Source of the DNA: Rhizobium leguminosarum
GTDB lineage: Bacteria; Pseudomonadota; Alphaproteobacteria; Rhizobiales; Rhizobiaceae
DNA length: 64,000 nucleotides
Assembly (NCBI RefSeq): GCF_017876795.1
Contig: NZ_JAGIOR010000001.1
Location: 2,444,501-2,508,500, forward strand
Direction: 5' to 3'
Shown: one piece after another, positions 41,323 through 50,637 of the stretch
Layout: the number at the start of each line of letters is the position of its first letter
How positions within the stretch are numbered: the first letter of the stretch is position 1
Made by a program: the position numbers and the translations under genes
The notes under the pieces: generated by a model
What the model was told of the DNA's origin: nothing
The model's database searches: none
Seen by the model: only the letters and a program-made list of their open reading frames with translations

Positions 41323-43113
41323 ATGAGCACGGACAATCAGGCGGCAGGCAATCGGATGACGGGAGCGGAGATCGTTCTCAAGGCGCTGAAGGACAACGGC
41401 GTCGAACATATCTTCGGCTATCCCGGCGGTGCGGTCCTGCCGATCTACGACGAGATCTTCCAGCAGGAAGACGTCAAGCACATCCTCGTCCGCCACGAGC
41501 AGGGGGCAGGGCATGCGGCCGAAGGTTACGCCCGCTCCACCGGCAAGGTCGGCGTCATGCTGGTGACCTCGGGCCCGGGCGCTACCAATGCGGTCACGCC
41601 GCTGCAGGACGCGCTGATGGATTCGATCCCGCTCGTCTGCCTGACCGGTCAGGTCCCGACTCCGCTGATCGGCTCCGACGCCTTCCAGGAATGCGATACG
41701 GTCGGCATCACCCGGCCCTGCACCAAGCACAATTGGCTGGTCAAGGACGTCAACCAGCTCGCTGCCGTCATTCACGAAGCTTTCCGCATCGCCCAGTCCG
41801 GTCGTCCGGGTCCTGTCGTCGTCGATATTCCGAAAGACGTGCAGTTTGCGACCGGCACCTACACGCCGCCCGCCGATTACGCGATCCAGAAGAGCTACCA
41901 GCCGAAGATCCAGGGCGACCTCAACCAGATCCATGCGGCGATCGAGCTGATGGCGAATGCGCGCCGTCCCGTCATTTATTCCGGCGGCGGCGTCATCAAT
42001 TCCGGGCCTGAGGCTTCCAAGCTGCTGCGCGAGCTGGTCGAACTCACCGATTTCCCGATCACCTCGACGCTGATGGGCCTCGGCGCCTATCCTGCTTCGG
42101 GGAAGAACTGGCTGAAGATGCTCGGCATGCATGGCTCCTACGAGGCCAACATGGCGATGCACGACTGCGACGTCATGGTCTGCATCGGGGCGCGTTTCGA
42201 CGACCGTATCACCGGCCGTCTCAATGCCTTTTCGCCGAACTCGAAGAAGATCCACATCGATATCGATCCATCTTCGATCAACAAGAACGTCCGTGTCGAT
42301 ATCGGCATCCGCGGCGATGTCGGCCATGTCCTCGAAGACATGGTCCGCCTGTGGCGGGCGCTGCCGAAGAAGCCGGAGAAGAACCGTCTCGAAGACTGGT
42401 GGACCGATATCGCCCGTTGGCGGGCGCGCAACTCCTTTGCCTATACCAGGAGCAGCGATGTCATTATGCCGCAATATGCGCTGGAGCGGCTCTACGCGCA
42501 TACCAAGGACCGCGACACCTACATCACGACCGAGGTTGGCCAGCACCAGATGTGGGCGGCGCAGTTCTTCGGCTTCGAGCAGCCGAACCGCTGGATGACC
42601 TCGGGCGGCCTCGGCACGATGGGATATGGCCTGCCGGCAGCGCTCGGCGTGCAGATCGCCCATCCCGACAGCCTCGTCATCGACATTGCCGGCGATGCCT
42701 CGATCCAGATGTGCATCCAGGAAATGTCTGCGGCGATCCAGCACGATGCGCCGATCAAGATCTTCATCATGAACAACCAGTATATGGGCATGGTGCGCCA
42801 GTGGCAGCAGCTGCTGCACGGCAACCGGCTGTCGAACTCCTACACCGAGGCGATGCCTGATTTCGTCAAGCTGGCGGAAGCCTATGGCGCCGTCGGCCTG
42901 CGCTGCGAAAAGCCGGAGCATCTCGACGACACTATTATGGAGATGATCGAGGTCAGAAAGCCGGTGATCTTCGATTGCCGCGTCGCCAATCTCGCCAATT
43001 GTTTCCCGATGATCCCCTCAGGCAAGGCCCACAACGAAATGCTGCTGCCTGACGAGGCCACGGACGAAGCGGTCGCCAATGCAATCGATGCCAAGGGCCG
43101 CGCCCTCGTCTGA
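41323..43113 (+). CDS. ilvB: Acetolactate synthase, large (catalytic) subunit
   Basis: 596 aa from ATG 41323; upstream in-frame codons lie in the attenuator. Thiamine-diphosphate enzyme: FGYPGGAVLPIYDEIF with the catalytic Glu in VRHEQGAGHAAEGYA, LVTSGPGATNAVTPL, and the ThDP/Mg motif IDIAGDASIQMCIQEM ... FIMNNQYMGMVRQW. First common step of isoleucine, valine and leucine synthesis. Regulatory subunit ilvH follows after 83 bp. In rhizobial genomes the pair is also annotated ilvI-ilvH. Confidence 0.96.
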   Translation: MSTDNQAAGNRMTGAEIVLKALKDNGVEHIFGYPGGAVLPIYDEIFQQEDVKHILVRHEQGAGHAAEGYARSTGKVGVMLVTSGPGATNAVTPLQDALMDSIPLVCLTGQVPTPLIGSDAFQECDTVGITRPCTKHNWLVKDVNQLAAVIHEAFRIAQSGRPGPVVVDIPKDVQFATGTYTPPADYAIQKSYQPKIQGDLNQIHAAIELMANARRPVIYSGGGVINSGPEASKLLRELVELTDFPITSTLMGLGAYPASGKNWLKMLGMHGSYEANMAMHDCDVMVCIGARFDDRITGRLNAFSPNSKKIHIDIDPSSINKNVRVDIGIRGDVGHVLEDMVRLWRALPKKPEKNRLEDWWTDIARWRARNSFAYTRSSDVIMPQYALERLYAHTKDRDTYITTEVGQHQMWAAQFFGFEQPNRWMTSGGLGTMGYGLPAALGVQIAHPDSLVIDIAGDASIQMCIQEMSAAIQHDAPIKIFIMNNQYMGMVRQWQQLLHGNRLSNSYTEAMPDFVKLAEAYGAVGLRCEKPEHLDDTIMEMIEVRKPVIFDCRVANLANCFPMIPSGKAHNEMLLPDEATDEAVANAIDAKGRALV

Positions 43114-43127
43114 CAATTTTAATTTGC

Positions 43128-43172
43128 GCATAATCCTTTCCGAAAATCGTTTCCAATTTTCGGGGTTATGCG
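43128..43172. repeat. Palindromic hairpin between ilvB and ilvH
   Basis: GCATAA..CC...CCGAAAAT cgtttcca ATTTTCGG..TTATGC. Same family as hairpins at 15963-16009 and 51802-51848. Inside an operon it could act as an mRNA processing or stabilising stem. Confidence 0.75.
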
Positions 43173-43196
43173 GCAGGGAAGAGGAAACTCAAGACC

Positions 43197-43769
43197 ATGA
43201 ACGCCCACCTACAGCCCACGGGCTCCGCCTATTTCATCTCGCCGGAAACGGCGGCAATCGAAAGCCACACGCTTTCCATTCTCGTCGACAACGAACCGGG
43301 CGTTCTTGCCCGGGTCATCGGCCTGTTTTCCGGCCGCGGCTACAATATCGAGAGCCTGACGGTCTCCGAGACCGAACATCAGGCGCATCTTTCCCGCATC
43401 ACCATCGTCACACGCGGCACACCGCAGGTGCTGGAGCAGATCAAGGCGCAGCTCGAGCGCATCGTGCCGGTGCACCGCGTCGTCGACCTGACGGTGCGCG
43501 CTCGCGAACTCGGCCAGGATCGGCCGATCGAGCGCGAAGTGGCGCTGGTCAAGGTAATCGGTGAGGGCGACATGCGCGCCGAGACGCTGCGCCTGGCGGA
43601 TGCCTTCCATGCCAAGGTGGTGGATGCGACGGTCGGTCACTTTATTCTTGAGATAACCGGCAAGTCGTCGAAGATCGATCAGTTCGTGGCGATCATGAAG
43701 CCGCTTGGCCTCATCGAGGTTTGCCGCACCGGCATCGCCGCAATGAATCGCGGCGCGCAGGGCATGTAA
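43197..43769 (+). CDS. ilvH: Acetolactate synthase, small (regulatory) subunit
   Basis: 190 aa with an N-terminal ACT domain (HTLSILVDNEPGVLARVIGLFSGRGYNIESL, about 22-52), which binds valine for feedback control, and a C-terminal ACT-like domain (about 95-175). The first 20 residues (NAHLQPTGSAYFISPETAAI) are a rhizobial-type extension. The start ATG follows GGAAGAGGAAACTCAAGACC. Ends at a terminator. Confidence 0.95.
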   Translation: MNAHLQPTGSAYFISPETAAIESHTLSILVDNEPGVLARVIGLFSGRGYNIESLTVSETEHQAHLSRITIVTRGTPQVLEQIKAQLERIVPVHRVVDLTVRARELGQDRPIEREVALVKVIGEGDMRAETLRLADAFHAKVVDATVGHFILEITGKSSKIDQFVAIMKPLGLIEVCRTGIAAMNRGAQGM

Positions 43770-43791
43770 GCTCGCTGCTGTAATAATTGGA

Positions 43792-43826
43792 AGCCGCTGA
43801 AGATCAGAGCATCTCCAGCGGCTTTT
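43792..43826 (+). terminator. Rho-independent terminator after ilvH
   Basis: AGCCGCTG ... CAGCGGCT followed by TTTTTC. The stem overlaps the last codons of the convergent aldo/keto reductase gene. Confidence 0.85.
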
Positions 43827-44652
43827 TCTTTGTGGGCGGCGGGAAGGCGGCGTCCAGCGCCTGCCAATCCTCGTCGGTGATGTCGAGGGAGATGCAGTCG
43901 CGGTTTTCGCGGGCGCGCTCGATATTGGACGTTTTCGGGATGACGATGACGCCGTCGCGTTCGAGCAAGAAGGCCAGCGCCAGTTGCGCCGGCGTTGCCT
44001 GATAGGCCTTGGCGATGCGGATCAGCTCGGGATGGTGCAGGATATGTCCCTGCTCGATCGGCGAATAGGCCATGACGGGAATCTTGCTGCTCTGGCACCA
44101 GGGCAAGAGGTCAAATTCGACGCCGCGGCGGGAGAGATTATAGAGAACCTGGTTGGCGGCGACGTTGGCTCCGTCGGGCACTCCGAGAAGCTCCTTCATG
44201 TCGTCGGTGTCGAAGTTGGAGACGCCCCAGGCGCCGATCTTGCCGGAGGTCTTCAGCCTTTCGAAGGCCGCGACGGTCTCGGCGAGCGGATGGTCGCCGC
44301 GCCAGTGCAGGAGATAGAGATCGATGCGGTCGGTGCGGAGCCGTTCGAGACTGCGCTCGCAGGCTTCGATAGTGCCTTTCAGGCTGGCGTTCCAGGGATA
44401 AACCTTGCTGACGACGAAGACGTCGTCGCGCTGTCCCTTGATCGCCTGGCCGACGATTTCCTCGGCGCCGCCGTCGCCATACATTTCTGCCGTGTCGATC
44501 AGCGTCATGCCGAGATCGATGCCGGCCTTGAGGCTTTCGATCTCTGCCCTGGCATGACCGGCATCCTCACCCATGGCCCATGTTCCCTGGCCAAGCGCCG
44601 GCACTTCCGCGCCGTTCGGAAATTTGACGGATGGAATCGGGTCGTCCTGCAT
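43804..44652 (-). CDS. Aldo/keto reductase
   Basis: 282 aa from Met at 44652 (GAGGA upstream on this strand). Catalytic Asp/Tyr in [18 protein letters not shown], Lys in [12 protein letters not shown], His in [17 protein letters not shown]-binding [17 protein letters not shown] near the C-terminus. Closest in motif to the 2,5-diketo-gluconate reductase-like AKR branch. Sequence-distinct from the reductase at 14814. Substrate unknown. Confidence 0.92.
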   Translation of the reverse strand: MQDDPIPSVKFPNGAEVPALGQGTWAMGEDAGHARAEIESLKAGIDLGMTLIDTAEMYGDGGAEEIVGQAIKGQRDDVFVVSKVYPWNASLKGTIEACERSLERLRTDRIDLYLLHWRGDHPLAETVAAFERLKTSGKIGAWGVSNFDTDDMKELLGVPDGANVAANQVLYNLSRRGVEFDLLPWCQSSKIPVMAYSPIEQGHILHHPELIRIAKAYQATPAQLALAFLLERDGVIVIPKTSNIERARENRDCISLDITDEDWQALDAAFPPPTKKKPLEML

Positions 44653-44803
44653 AGTTTTCGTCCTCGGCAAAAGATTGGGCCGTGTCGCCATCTTTCAAGT
44701 AATCCTGTCACCATGACAATGATGTAATGGCATCGCCAGTTTAGGACAGTTATGCTGACCTAAACTAACGGGCCTGCGGGAAGAGCAGGCCTTGGGAGGT
44801 CGC

Positions 44804-45397
44804 ATGCCGCTGGATACGTTTCTCGCCCTCGTTCTCTTCGCCTTCACGACGTCGATCACGCCTGGGCCGAACAATATGATGCTTTTTGCATCGGGCGTGA
44901 ATTTCGGCTTCCGCAGGACGATCCCGCATATGTTCGGCATCGGTATCGGCTTCTTCTCGCTGCTCATTGGCGTCGGTCTCGGGCTCGGCGCGGTTCTACA
45001 TACGGTGCCGGTCGTCTATACGGCGCTGAAATTTGCCGGCGGCGCCTATCTCGTCTGGATCGCCTGGAAGATCGCCTCTTCGCGGTCGCTCACCGAAGGC
45101 AGCAGCGGCGTCGAGCCGATGTCTTTCTTTTCGGCTGCCGCCTTCCAGTGGGTCAATCCGAAAGCTTGGGTCATGGCGGTCACTGCGATGGCGACCTATA
45201 CCAATCCGGAGCTTTATCTGGTCAGCGTGCTTCTCGTCGGCCTGGCTTTCGCAGCCGTCAACGTGCCGAGCGTTTCGACATGGGCGGGCTTTGGGTCGGC
45301 GTTGCGGGAATGGCTTTCCGATCCGGTGCGGCTGAAATGGTTCAATATCAGCATGGCGATGCTCTTGGTGGCGAGCCTCTGGCCGATGCTAAAATAG
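44804..45397 (+). CDS. LysE family amino-acid exporter
   Basis: 197 aa; ATG 44804 with GGAGG 8 nt upstream. LysE/RhtB fold: N-terminal FTTSITPGPNNMMLFASGVNFGFRRTIPH with the family PGPN motif, and about six hydrophobic helices. Inner-membrane efflux of amino acids or derivatives. Its last codons overlap the 3' end of the convergent DUF2269 gene by 9 bp. Confidence 0.92.
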   Translation: MPLDTFLALVLFAFTTSITPGPNNMMLFASGVNFGFRRTIPHMFGIGIGFFSLLIGVGLGLGAVLHTVPVVYTALKFAGGAYLVWIAWKIASSRSLTEGSSGVEPMSFFSAAAFQWVNPKAWVMAVTAMATYTNPELYLVSVLLVGLAFAAVNVPSVSTWAGFGSALREWLSDPVRLKWFNISMAMLLVASLWPMLK

Positions 45398-45865
45398 AGC
45401 GATTGCCGGCTTCGTCAGCATCAGCCAGAGAATGCCGACGACGGCTGAGAAGGCCGGAAAACCGCAGGCGAACCAGATGCGGTAGAAGCGGAAATAAGCC
45501 GGCGGCAGGGCGCTTCCCGACGCCGCGGCCATGCGGGCGAGATCGCGCAGCCGGATCCGGATCCGGACAACCGGCAGCCAGAACAGGCCGATGACGACGT
45601 AAAGCAGCAGTGAAAGCGCGATCCAACCCTCCGAAAGCTCCCAGCCGATCGATCGGGCCAGCAGAGTGCCGGTGACCGGCTGGAGAATGGCGGCGGTCGC
45701 GGTAAAGACGGTGTCGGCGACGACGACGGTGGCGGCGACATGGGCGATCAGCCGGGGGTCGCGTGTCCGGTGCGCCATCACCATGAAGAAGGCGATGCCG
45801 GCGCCGGTGCCGAAGAGCACGGTCGCGCCGATGACATGGGCAAAGAGCAGCGATTGCTCGAGCAT
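45389..45865 (-). CDS. DUF2269 family membrane protein
   Basis: 158 aa with four hydrophobic segments (about 5-28, 40-65, 80-98, 133-152); FAHVIGATVLFGTGAGIAFFM at the start and RFYRIWFACGFPAF near the end fit DUF2269, a small integral membrane family of unknown function. The start overlaps the stop of the upstream SDR-DoxX gene by 1 bp, so the two are translated together and probably act together. Confidence 0.82.
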   Translation of the reverse strand: MLEQSLLFAHVIGATVLFGTGAGIAFFMVMAHRTRDPRLIAHVAATVVVADTVFTATAAILQPVTGTLLARSIGWELSEGWIALSLLLYVVIGLFWLPVVRIRIRLRDLARMAAASGSALPPAYFRFYRIWFACGFPAFSAVVGILWLMLTKPAIALF

Positions 45866-47139
45866 CAGCGTTCATCCAGGGTGGCGAGGGCTGTCAGCGT
45901 CAGCAGGATCGACGGCAGCACCTTGACGAGGACGCCGAGCGGATCGAGCCATAGCGCGGGTTCGAGCAGGCTGGCGCCGGTGAGATAGGCGAAGGAGACG
46001 GCAAGCATGCCGAGAAGAGCGCGTTTGGCGAGCGGACGCACGAGGACGGCAGCGCCGAGTGCGACGTCGATCAGGCAGGTCGCAAGCGTCAGCGCCGTTG
46101 CCGCGACCTCCGGCATGAATGGCAGGAAGTGGGTGGATGTTTTCTCCAGCGCCAGCAGCGGGATGAGGCCGGAGAGCAGCCAGAAGGCGGAGAGCCCTGA
46201 TATGACGAGCGGTTTCAGGAGATAAAGCCGGGCAAACCAGAGATCCTGCACGCCGGAGGGATTGGCCGAAAGGGTTGCCGCCGCAGATGTCGCAGCAAGC
46301 CCGCTTTCGGCTTTCGCTCTTCGTATGCCTTCTGACATGACCGTCATCGCCGTCGAGCGCAACGGCGAACGCCAGCCCAGCCGGCCCCCACTATCGGCTA
46401 GCCATGTCGCCGGCCTGGCAAGCCACGGGGCAAGGGAAACCAGGCGGGCGGGCGGCAGGCCCAGCCATTGCCGGTGCAGGCGCACGAGATCGGCAAGCAT
46501 CAGAACCTCGTCGGCGGCGAGATCGATATCACCCCGGAGGCCACCGGCGACCGCCTGTGACACGGCTTCGGCCACATCGTCCACCGACAGCGTTTCGACT
46601 GGGCTTTCGGCATGAACGAGTGGCAGCGCCAAGGGAAAGGCCGCCAGCGCCCTGAGCAACGACGAGCCGCCATGGGAATTTCGGCCAAGAACGAGGGCAG
46701 GGCGCAGGATGAGGTAAGGCAGACCGCTTGCCGCCAGCGCCTCGTCGGCGCGGCGCTTGGTGGCAAGGAAGGGAAGGTCGCCGGCCGCTCCCGCCGTCCT
46801 GGCCGAAATCTGCACGATCAGAGGCTGCGACCCGCGTTTCGCAGCGGCGTAGAGCGCCAGCATCGCCTCGGCTTGCGTGGCCGCCAAATCGTCCGACAGG
46901 CCGTCCTGCAGGGCGCCGGCACAATTGACGACAACCTGCTGGTCTTTGAGGAGATCACCCCAGTCCTCAGGCTTCGTCATGCGGGAGAGATCGGCACGCC
47001 GCCAGTCGATCGCCGGCTGCTTCAGGCGAGCACGCATGGGATTGCGGCCGAGCCCGGTCACGGCATGCCCATCGGCAACGAGTCGGGCCGCGACGACGGA
47101 GCCTATGAAGCTGGTTGCGCCGAGAATCAGAATGTTCAT
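45865..47139 (-). CDS. SDR-type NAD(P)-binding protein fused to a DoxX-like membrane domain
   Basis: 424 aa. Residues 1-270 are an atypical short-chain dehydrogenase/NmrA-like fold with MNILILGATSFIGSVVAARLV at the N-terminus and a nucleotide-binding VNCAGAL. Residues about 300-424 contain four hydrophobic helices of DoxX type (FARLYLLKPLVISGLSAFWLLSG). Such fusions with a downstream DUF2269 gene occur in proteobacteria; a redox role at the membrane is inferred. Coupled to DUF2269. Confidence 0.82.
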   Translation of the reverse strand: MNILILGATSFIGSVVAARLVADGHAVTGLGRNPMRARLKQPAIDWRRADLSRMTKPEDWGDLLKDQQVVVNCAGALQDGLSDDLAATQAEAMLALYAAAKRGSQPLIVQISARTAGAAGDLPFLATKRRADEALAASGLPYLILRPALVLGRNSHGGSSLLRALAAFPLALPLVHAESPVETLSVDDVAEAVSQAVAGGLRGDIDLAADEVLMLADLVRLHRQWLGLPPARLVSLAPWLARPATWLADSGGRLGWRSPLRSTAMTVMSEGIRRAKAESGLAATSAAATLSANPSGVQDLWFARLYLLKPLVISGLSAFWLLSGLIPLLALEKTSTHFLPFMPEVAATALTLATCLIDVALGAAVLVRPLAKRALLGMLAVSFAYLTGASLLEPALWLDPLGVLVKVLPSILLTLTALATLDER

Positions 47140-47261
47140 GGCGGGAGATTAGCGGAAAAGCTTTGGGGCGATAGGAGGGCTTGGCGGGGTTGTGATGTGT
47201 GGTAGAAAGAGCGGCGAATTTTCTAGGAAGGATGCTTTGAGGGAAGGCGAGGCCTAACCTC

Positions 47262-47432
47262 ATTCCCCCTTCTCCGGCGGGGAGAAGATGCCGGCAGGCA
47301 GGTGAGGGGGTGAGCGGCAAAGCCGCGAATGCACGGAGCGTAAGCGAAGGGCAACAATGACGGGCATGCCGCGTGGCCCCCTCATCCGACCCTTCGGGCC
47401 ACCTTCTCCCCGCTGGGGAGAAGAGGGAGGAG
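47262..47432. repeat. Palindromic intergenic repeat (CCCTTCTCC...GGAGAAG)
   Basis: CCCCCTTCTCC ggcg GGGAGAAG at 47264-47289 and CCTTCTCCCCGCTGGGGAGAAG near 47403-47424. Between them is a GC-rich spacer with GGGCATGCCGCG. It fills most of the 47140-47500 gap upstream of the nitrile hydratase operon. Confidence 0.75.
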
Positions 47433-47500
47433 CCGTTAACCTTGCCCATCCTTCAGACCGCCGAGAGAAGAGAAGCGGGGCGTTCCGGGAGGACATTGCG

Positions 47501-48181
47501 ATGCACGACGACCACGACCACAATGACAACCACGACCATCATCACCATCACGCTCATCACCACGACAACCACTACTCCGACATGCAGGCCCGTGTGAAAG
47601 CGCTGGAAACACTGCTGACGGATAAGGGGCTGATCGACCCCGCAGCAATCGATGCGATTGTCGAAACCTACGAGACCAAGGTAGGTCCGAGGAACGGCGC
47701 GCATGTCGTCGCCAAGGCCTGGAGCGATGCCGATTTCGCCGACTGGCTGAATCGCGATGCGACGGCGGCGATTGCCAGCCTCGGTTATACCGGCCGGCAG
47801 GGTGAGCATATGCGCGCCGTCTTCAACACGCCCGGGACCCATAACCTCATCGTCTGTACGCTCTGCTCCTGTTATCCCTGGTCGGTGCTCGGGTTGCCGC
47901 CGGTTTGGTACAAGGCGCCGGCCTATCGTTCGCGCGCCGTCATCGATCCGCGCGGTGTGCTTGCCGAATTCGGGCTGACGCTGCCGGAGGGCAAGAAGAT
48001 CCGCGTTTGGGATTCGACGGCGGAGCTGCGCTATCTCGTCATTCCCGAACGGCCGGAGGGCACGGAAGGAATGGATGAGGTAGCACTTGCCGGACTCGTC
48101 AGCCGCGATGCGATGATCGGCACGGCGGTTGCAGGCAGCTCGAAGATTTCAGCTGCCGGCAGCCCGGAGGCGCTCGCATGA
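47501..48181 (+). CDS. nthA: Nitrile hydratase alpha subunit, cobalt type
   Basis: 226 aa; ATG 47501 preceded by GGGAGG. The metal-binding claw is VCTLCSCY (about residues 123-130): Thr in the second position marks the Co(III) form (Ser marks the Fe form). The two inner cysteines are normally oxidised to sulfinic and sulfenic acids. An unusual feature is the N-terminus: about 14 of the first 25 residues are His or Asp ([12 protein letters not shown]), a likely metal-handling extension. Hydrates nitriles to amides. The stop overlaps nthB by 4 bp. Confidence 0.95.
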   Translation: MHDDHDHNDNHDHHHHHAHHHDNHYSDMQARVKALETLLTDKGLIDPAAIDAIVETYETKVGPRNGAHVVAKAWSDADFADWLNRDATAAIASLGYTGRQGEHMRAVFNTPGTHNLIVCTLCSCYPWSVLGLPPVWYKAPAYRSRAVIDPRGVLAEFGLTLPEGKKIRVWDSTAELRYLVIPERPEGTEGMDEVALAGLVSRDAMIGTAVAGSSKISAAGSPEALA

Positions 48182-48837
48182 ACGGACCGCACGATCTCGG
48201 AGGGCAGATGGGCTTCGGGCCTGTCGCGCCTGAGCAAGACGAACCCTGTTTCCACGCCGAATGGGAAAAGCGGGCGCTCGGCGTCACGCTTTCCTGCGGG
48301 GCTTTCGGCGCATGGACGATCGATGAAAGCCGGCATGCGCGCGAGAATATTCCGCCGGCCGATTACCTCGCCGCCAGCTATTACGAGATCTGGATCCGCG
48401 GCGTCGAGACGCTGCTCGAACGGCACGGTTTTGCCACGCGCGAAGAATTGTCGTCCGGGCGCAAGCTTGAGGACGGCGCGGTGCCGAAGCGGGTGCTGAA
48501 GGCAGAAATGGTGCCGGGCGCGCTGGCGAGGGGCGGGCCTTGCGATCGACCGGTCAAAACGGCGCCGCGCTTTGCGGTCGGCGAGACGGTGAGGACGAAG
48601 AATTTCAATCCGACGACCCATACGCGGCTGCCGCGTTACGCGCGCGCCAAGATGGGCGTCGTCGAGGCGGTGCAAGGGGCTTTTGTCTTCCCCGACGACA
48701 ACGCGCACGGCCGAGGCGAAGATCCGCAATGGCTCTACACCGTCGTCTTCGACGGCGGCGAGATCTGGGGCAAGGGGGCGGATCCATCACTGACGGTCTC
48801 CATCGATGCGTGGGAGAGCTATCTTGAGCGTTTGTGA
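48178..48837 (+). CDS. nthB: Nitrile hydratase beta subunit
   Basis: 219 aa, start overlapping nthA. Begins [22 protein letters not shown] as beta subunits do; the C-terminal half ([46 protein letters not shown]) is the SH3-like barrel that forms the nitrile channel with alpha. Encoded right behind alpha, with the accessory gene next, as in Co-type operons. No amidase is encoded nearby, so the amide product must be used by an enzyme from elsewhere. Confidence 0.94.
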   Translation: MNGPHDLGGQMGFGPVAPEQDEPCFHAEWEKRALGVTLSCGAFGAWTIDESRHARENIPPADYLAASYYEIWIRGVETLLERHGFATREELSSGRKLEDGAVPKRVLKAEMVPGALARGGPCDRPVKTAPRFAVGETVRTKNFNPTTHTRLPRYARAKMGVVEAVQGAFVFPDDNAHGRGEDPQWLYTVVFDGGEIWGKGADPSLTVSIDAWESYLERL

Positions 48838-48838
48838 G

Positions 48839-49195
48839 ATGCCATCTCAGCTGGCGCAATCGCCAGGTTTGCCGAGGTCGCCGGAGGGGGATCCGGTTTT
48901 TCCCGAGCCTTGGCCGGCAGAAGCTTTCGCTATGACCGTGCATCTGCATGAGAAGGGGCTGTTCGCCTGGGGCGAATGGGCTGAAGCCCTGTCTAGGGAG
49001 TTGCATAAGCCCGGCCGTGCCGAAGATGGCAGCGATTATTTCGACTGCTGGGTGGCGGCCCTTTCCGAGCTGCTCGTCAGCCGAGACATAGCGGATGCAT
49101 CGGTCATCCTCGACCTGCAGCAGAGCTGGCAGCGGGCCGCCGAAGCCACGCCGCACGGGCAGCCGATCGAACTTACCAACGATCCGCTGCGCTGA
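48839..49195 (+). CDS. Nitrile hydratase accessory protein (self-subunit-swapping chaperone type)
   Basis: 118 aa from ATG 48839, 1 bp after the nthB stop. The sequence (FPEPWPAEAFAMTVHLHEKGLFAWGEWAEALSREL) is homologous to the N-terminal domain of beta subunits, as in the small activators that carry cobalt into the alpha subunit by subunit swapping in Co-type enzymes. TTG at 48824 is an alternative in-frame start. Last gene of the operon. Confidence 0.85.
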   Translation: MPSQLAQSPGLPRSPEGDPVFPEPWPAEAFAMTVHLHEKGLFAWGEWAEALSRELHKPGRAEDGSDYFDCWVAALSELLVSRDIADASVILDLQQSWQRAAEATPHGQPIELTNDPLR

Positions 49196-49198
49196 TCT

Positions 49199-49298
49199 GT
49201 GGAGCGGTTCAACGTAAGCGCAGAACCGCTCTAGTCTTTTGTTTTTACGCAATTCCGGACGGAAAACCGCTTCGCGCTTTTCCTGGAGTTGCTCTAGG
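49199..49298. repeat. Palindromic intergenic repeat (AGAGCGGTT...AACCGCTCT type)
   Basis: GAGCGGTTcaacgtaagcgcagAACCGCTC, then TTTTACGCAATTCC..., CGCTTCGCGCTTTTCCTGG and GCTCTAG. Its inner part matches the repeat at 17576-17705. Confidence 0.7.
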
Positions 49299-50076
49299 AC
49301 GGAAACTGCCGGTAGCATTCCTCGGCAACATCACGCAGCGTCTGCCTGGAGATTTCGCCGGTGACGGCATAACCGAGTTCGCCGTCGATCCAGTAGAAGG
49401 TCTCGAGCTTGCCCGATGAGGCGAAGCGGAAGCTGGTCGTGCGGTTTTCGGTGTTGCGGCCGACGATGACGGTGAGGCGTTCGCCTGCCTGGTTCTCGTA
49501 CATGAACATGGCGCCCGGTCGGCCATCGACGGGCAGCAGGCGGCCGCCGACCAGTTTGAAGCCGAGTGGCTGCAGATTGGGGATCTTCAGATTCTGGATG
49601 GCCAGGCGCTTGCCGAGCCAGGTTGCGAGATGAACCTCCTCGTCGGCGAAGACCTCGACCGGGTGGCGAACCTCGGCGGCATAGACCATGAACGCGGTCA
49701 CCGCCTGCTTCGGCAGGGTTTCGGAGCCGGCAAGCTGCAGCTCCGGCCTTTCCAGAAGAGCCGGGCCGTAGTGGCCGCTGACGGCGCCGAGCGCGAAGAC
49801 GACAAGGGCGGCGGCGGCGGTCGCCAGGCGTTTCCGCCCCGATGAGACGCTGCGCAGGGGCGAGACGAGCAGGGTGTCCGTGCCCTTCGCTTTCTCATAT
49901 CCTGAAAACAGCGACCGGATGCCGCTATTCTGCGCCTGCCATTCGGCGACCATTGCTGCCTCGTCGGGATTGTCGGCGAGGTAAGCCTGGATCCGGGCGC
50001 GCGCCGCTTGCGGCAGCTGGCCGTCGGCATAGGCGTGGAGATCGGCTTCGGTGACGATCGGGTTGGCTTCGTTCAT
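49294..50076 (-). CDS. Membrane anti-sigma factor
   Basis: 260 aa with a cytosolic N-terminal sigma-binding segment (about 1-55, EADLHAYADGQLPQAARARIQ), one transmembrane helix (about 84-102, TAAAALVVFALGAVSGHYG) and a periplasmic sensor domain. No zinc-binding HxxxCxxC is present, so it is of the RskA/FecR-less type and not ZAS. The start overlaps the sigma gene stop (ATGA), so sigma and anti-sigma are made stoichiometrically. Signal unknown. Confidence 0.88.
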   Translation of the reverse strand: MNEANPIVTEADLHAYADGQLPQAARARIQAYLADNPDEAAMVAEWQAQNSGIRSLFSGYEKAKGTDTLLVSPLRSVSSGRKRLATAAAALVVFALGAVSGHYGPALLERPELQLAGSETLPKQAVTAFMVYAAEVRHPVEVFADEEVHLATWLGKRLAIQNLKIPNLQPLGFKLVGGRLLPVDGRPGAMFMYENQAGERLTVIVGRNTENRTTSFRFASSGKLETFYWIDGELGYAVTGEISRQTLRDVAEECYRQFPS

Positions 50077-50588
50077 TTCGGTCTCCGAAGCGTAATGATG
50101 TTATCGGCTTTCAGCCGCTCGGCGACGCGCTGGCGGGCGCGCGACAGCCGGGACATGACGGTGCCTATGGGGATGTCGAGGGCTGCGGCCACCTCGCTAT
50201 ACGTGTATCCCTCGATGACCACGAGCATCAGCACGGCGCGGTATTCCTCCGAAAGGCTGTTCAGCGCATTGGCGAGCCGGGCGCGCTCCAGCGGATCGGG
50301 CGGCGGTTCGGGTGCGGCGATATCCCCTGCGGCGTCGATTTCAACGGCGGCTTCGCGCGCCTTGCCGCGCCGGCCGTTGCGGTAGAGATTGGTTATGATG
50401 GTCAGGACCCAGCCGCGCAGGTTCAGGCCGCGCCATTGGCCACGGCGCGCCAGCACCTTCTCGACACAGTCTTGGAGCAGATCCTCGCCATCGGCATCCG
50501 AGCGCGTCAGGCTGCGCGAATAGCGCCGGAGCGAGGGGAGGAGGGCCAGGATCTGGCCCTCGAAACTTTCCGGTGCGGGTGTTTTCAC
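50073..50588 (-). CDS. ECF-type RNA polymerase sigma factor
   Basis: 171 aa from GTG at 50588, the start that gives the usual length; the frame stays open far upstream but in non-conserved sequence. Region 2 (RYSRSLTRSDADGEDLLQDCVEKVLAR) and region 4 (SLSEEYRAVLMLVVIEGYTYSEVAAALDIPIGTVMSRLSRAR) are clear. Paired with the membrane anti-sigma factor downstream. The adjacent upstream gene at 50638-51018 on the same strand is a candidate target. Confidence 0.9.
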   Translation of the reverse strand: MKTPAPESFEGQILALLPSLRRYSRSLTRSDADGEDLLQDCVEKVLARRGQWRGLNLRGWVLTIITNLYRNGRRGKAREAAVEIDAAGDIAAPEPPPDPLERARLANALNSLSEEYRAVLMLVVIEGYTYSEVAAALDIPIGTVMSRLSRARQRVAERLKADNIITLRRPK

Positions 50589-50637
50589 GCCGACCGCTCT
50601 CTTGTGATGACCGCCCCTTCGATCAAGGCCTCTACAA

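Noticed and set aside
41137..42921. 594-aa open frame antisense to ilvB
   Set aside because: Shadow of a well-recognised acetolactate synthase; no domain or start signal.
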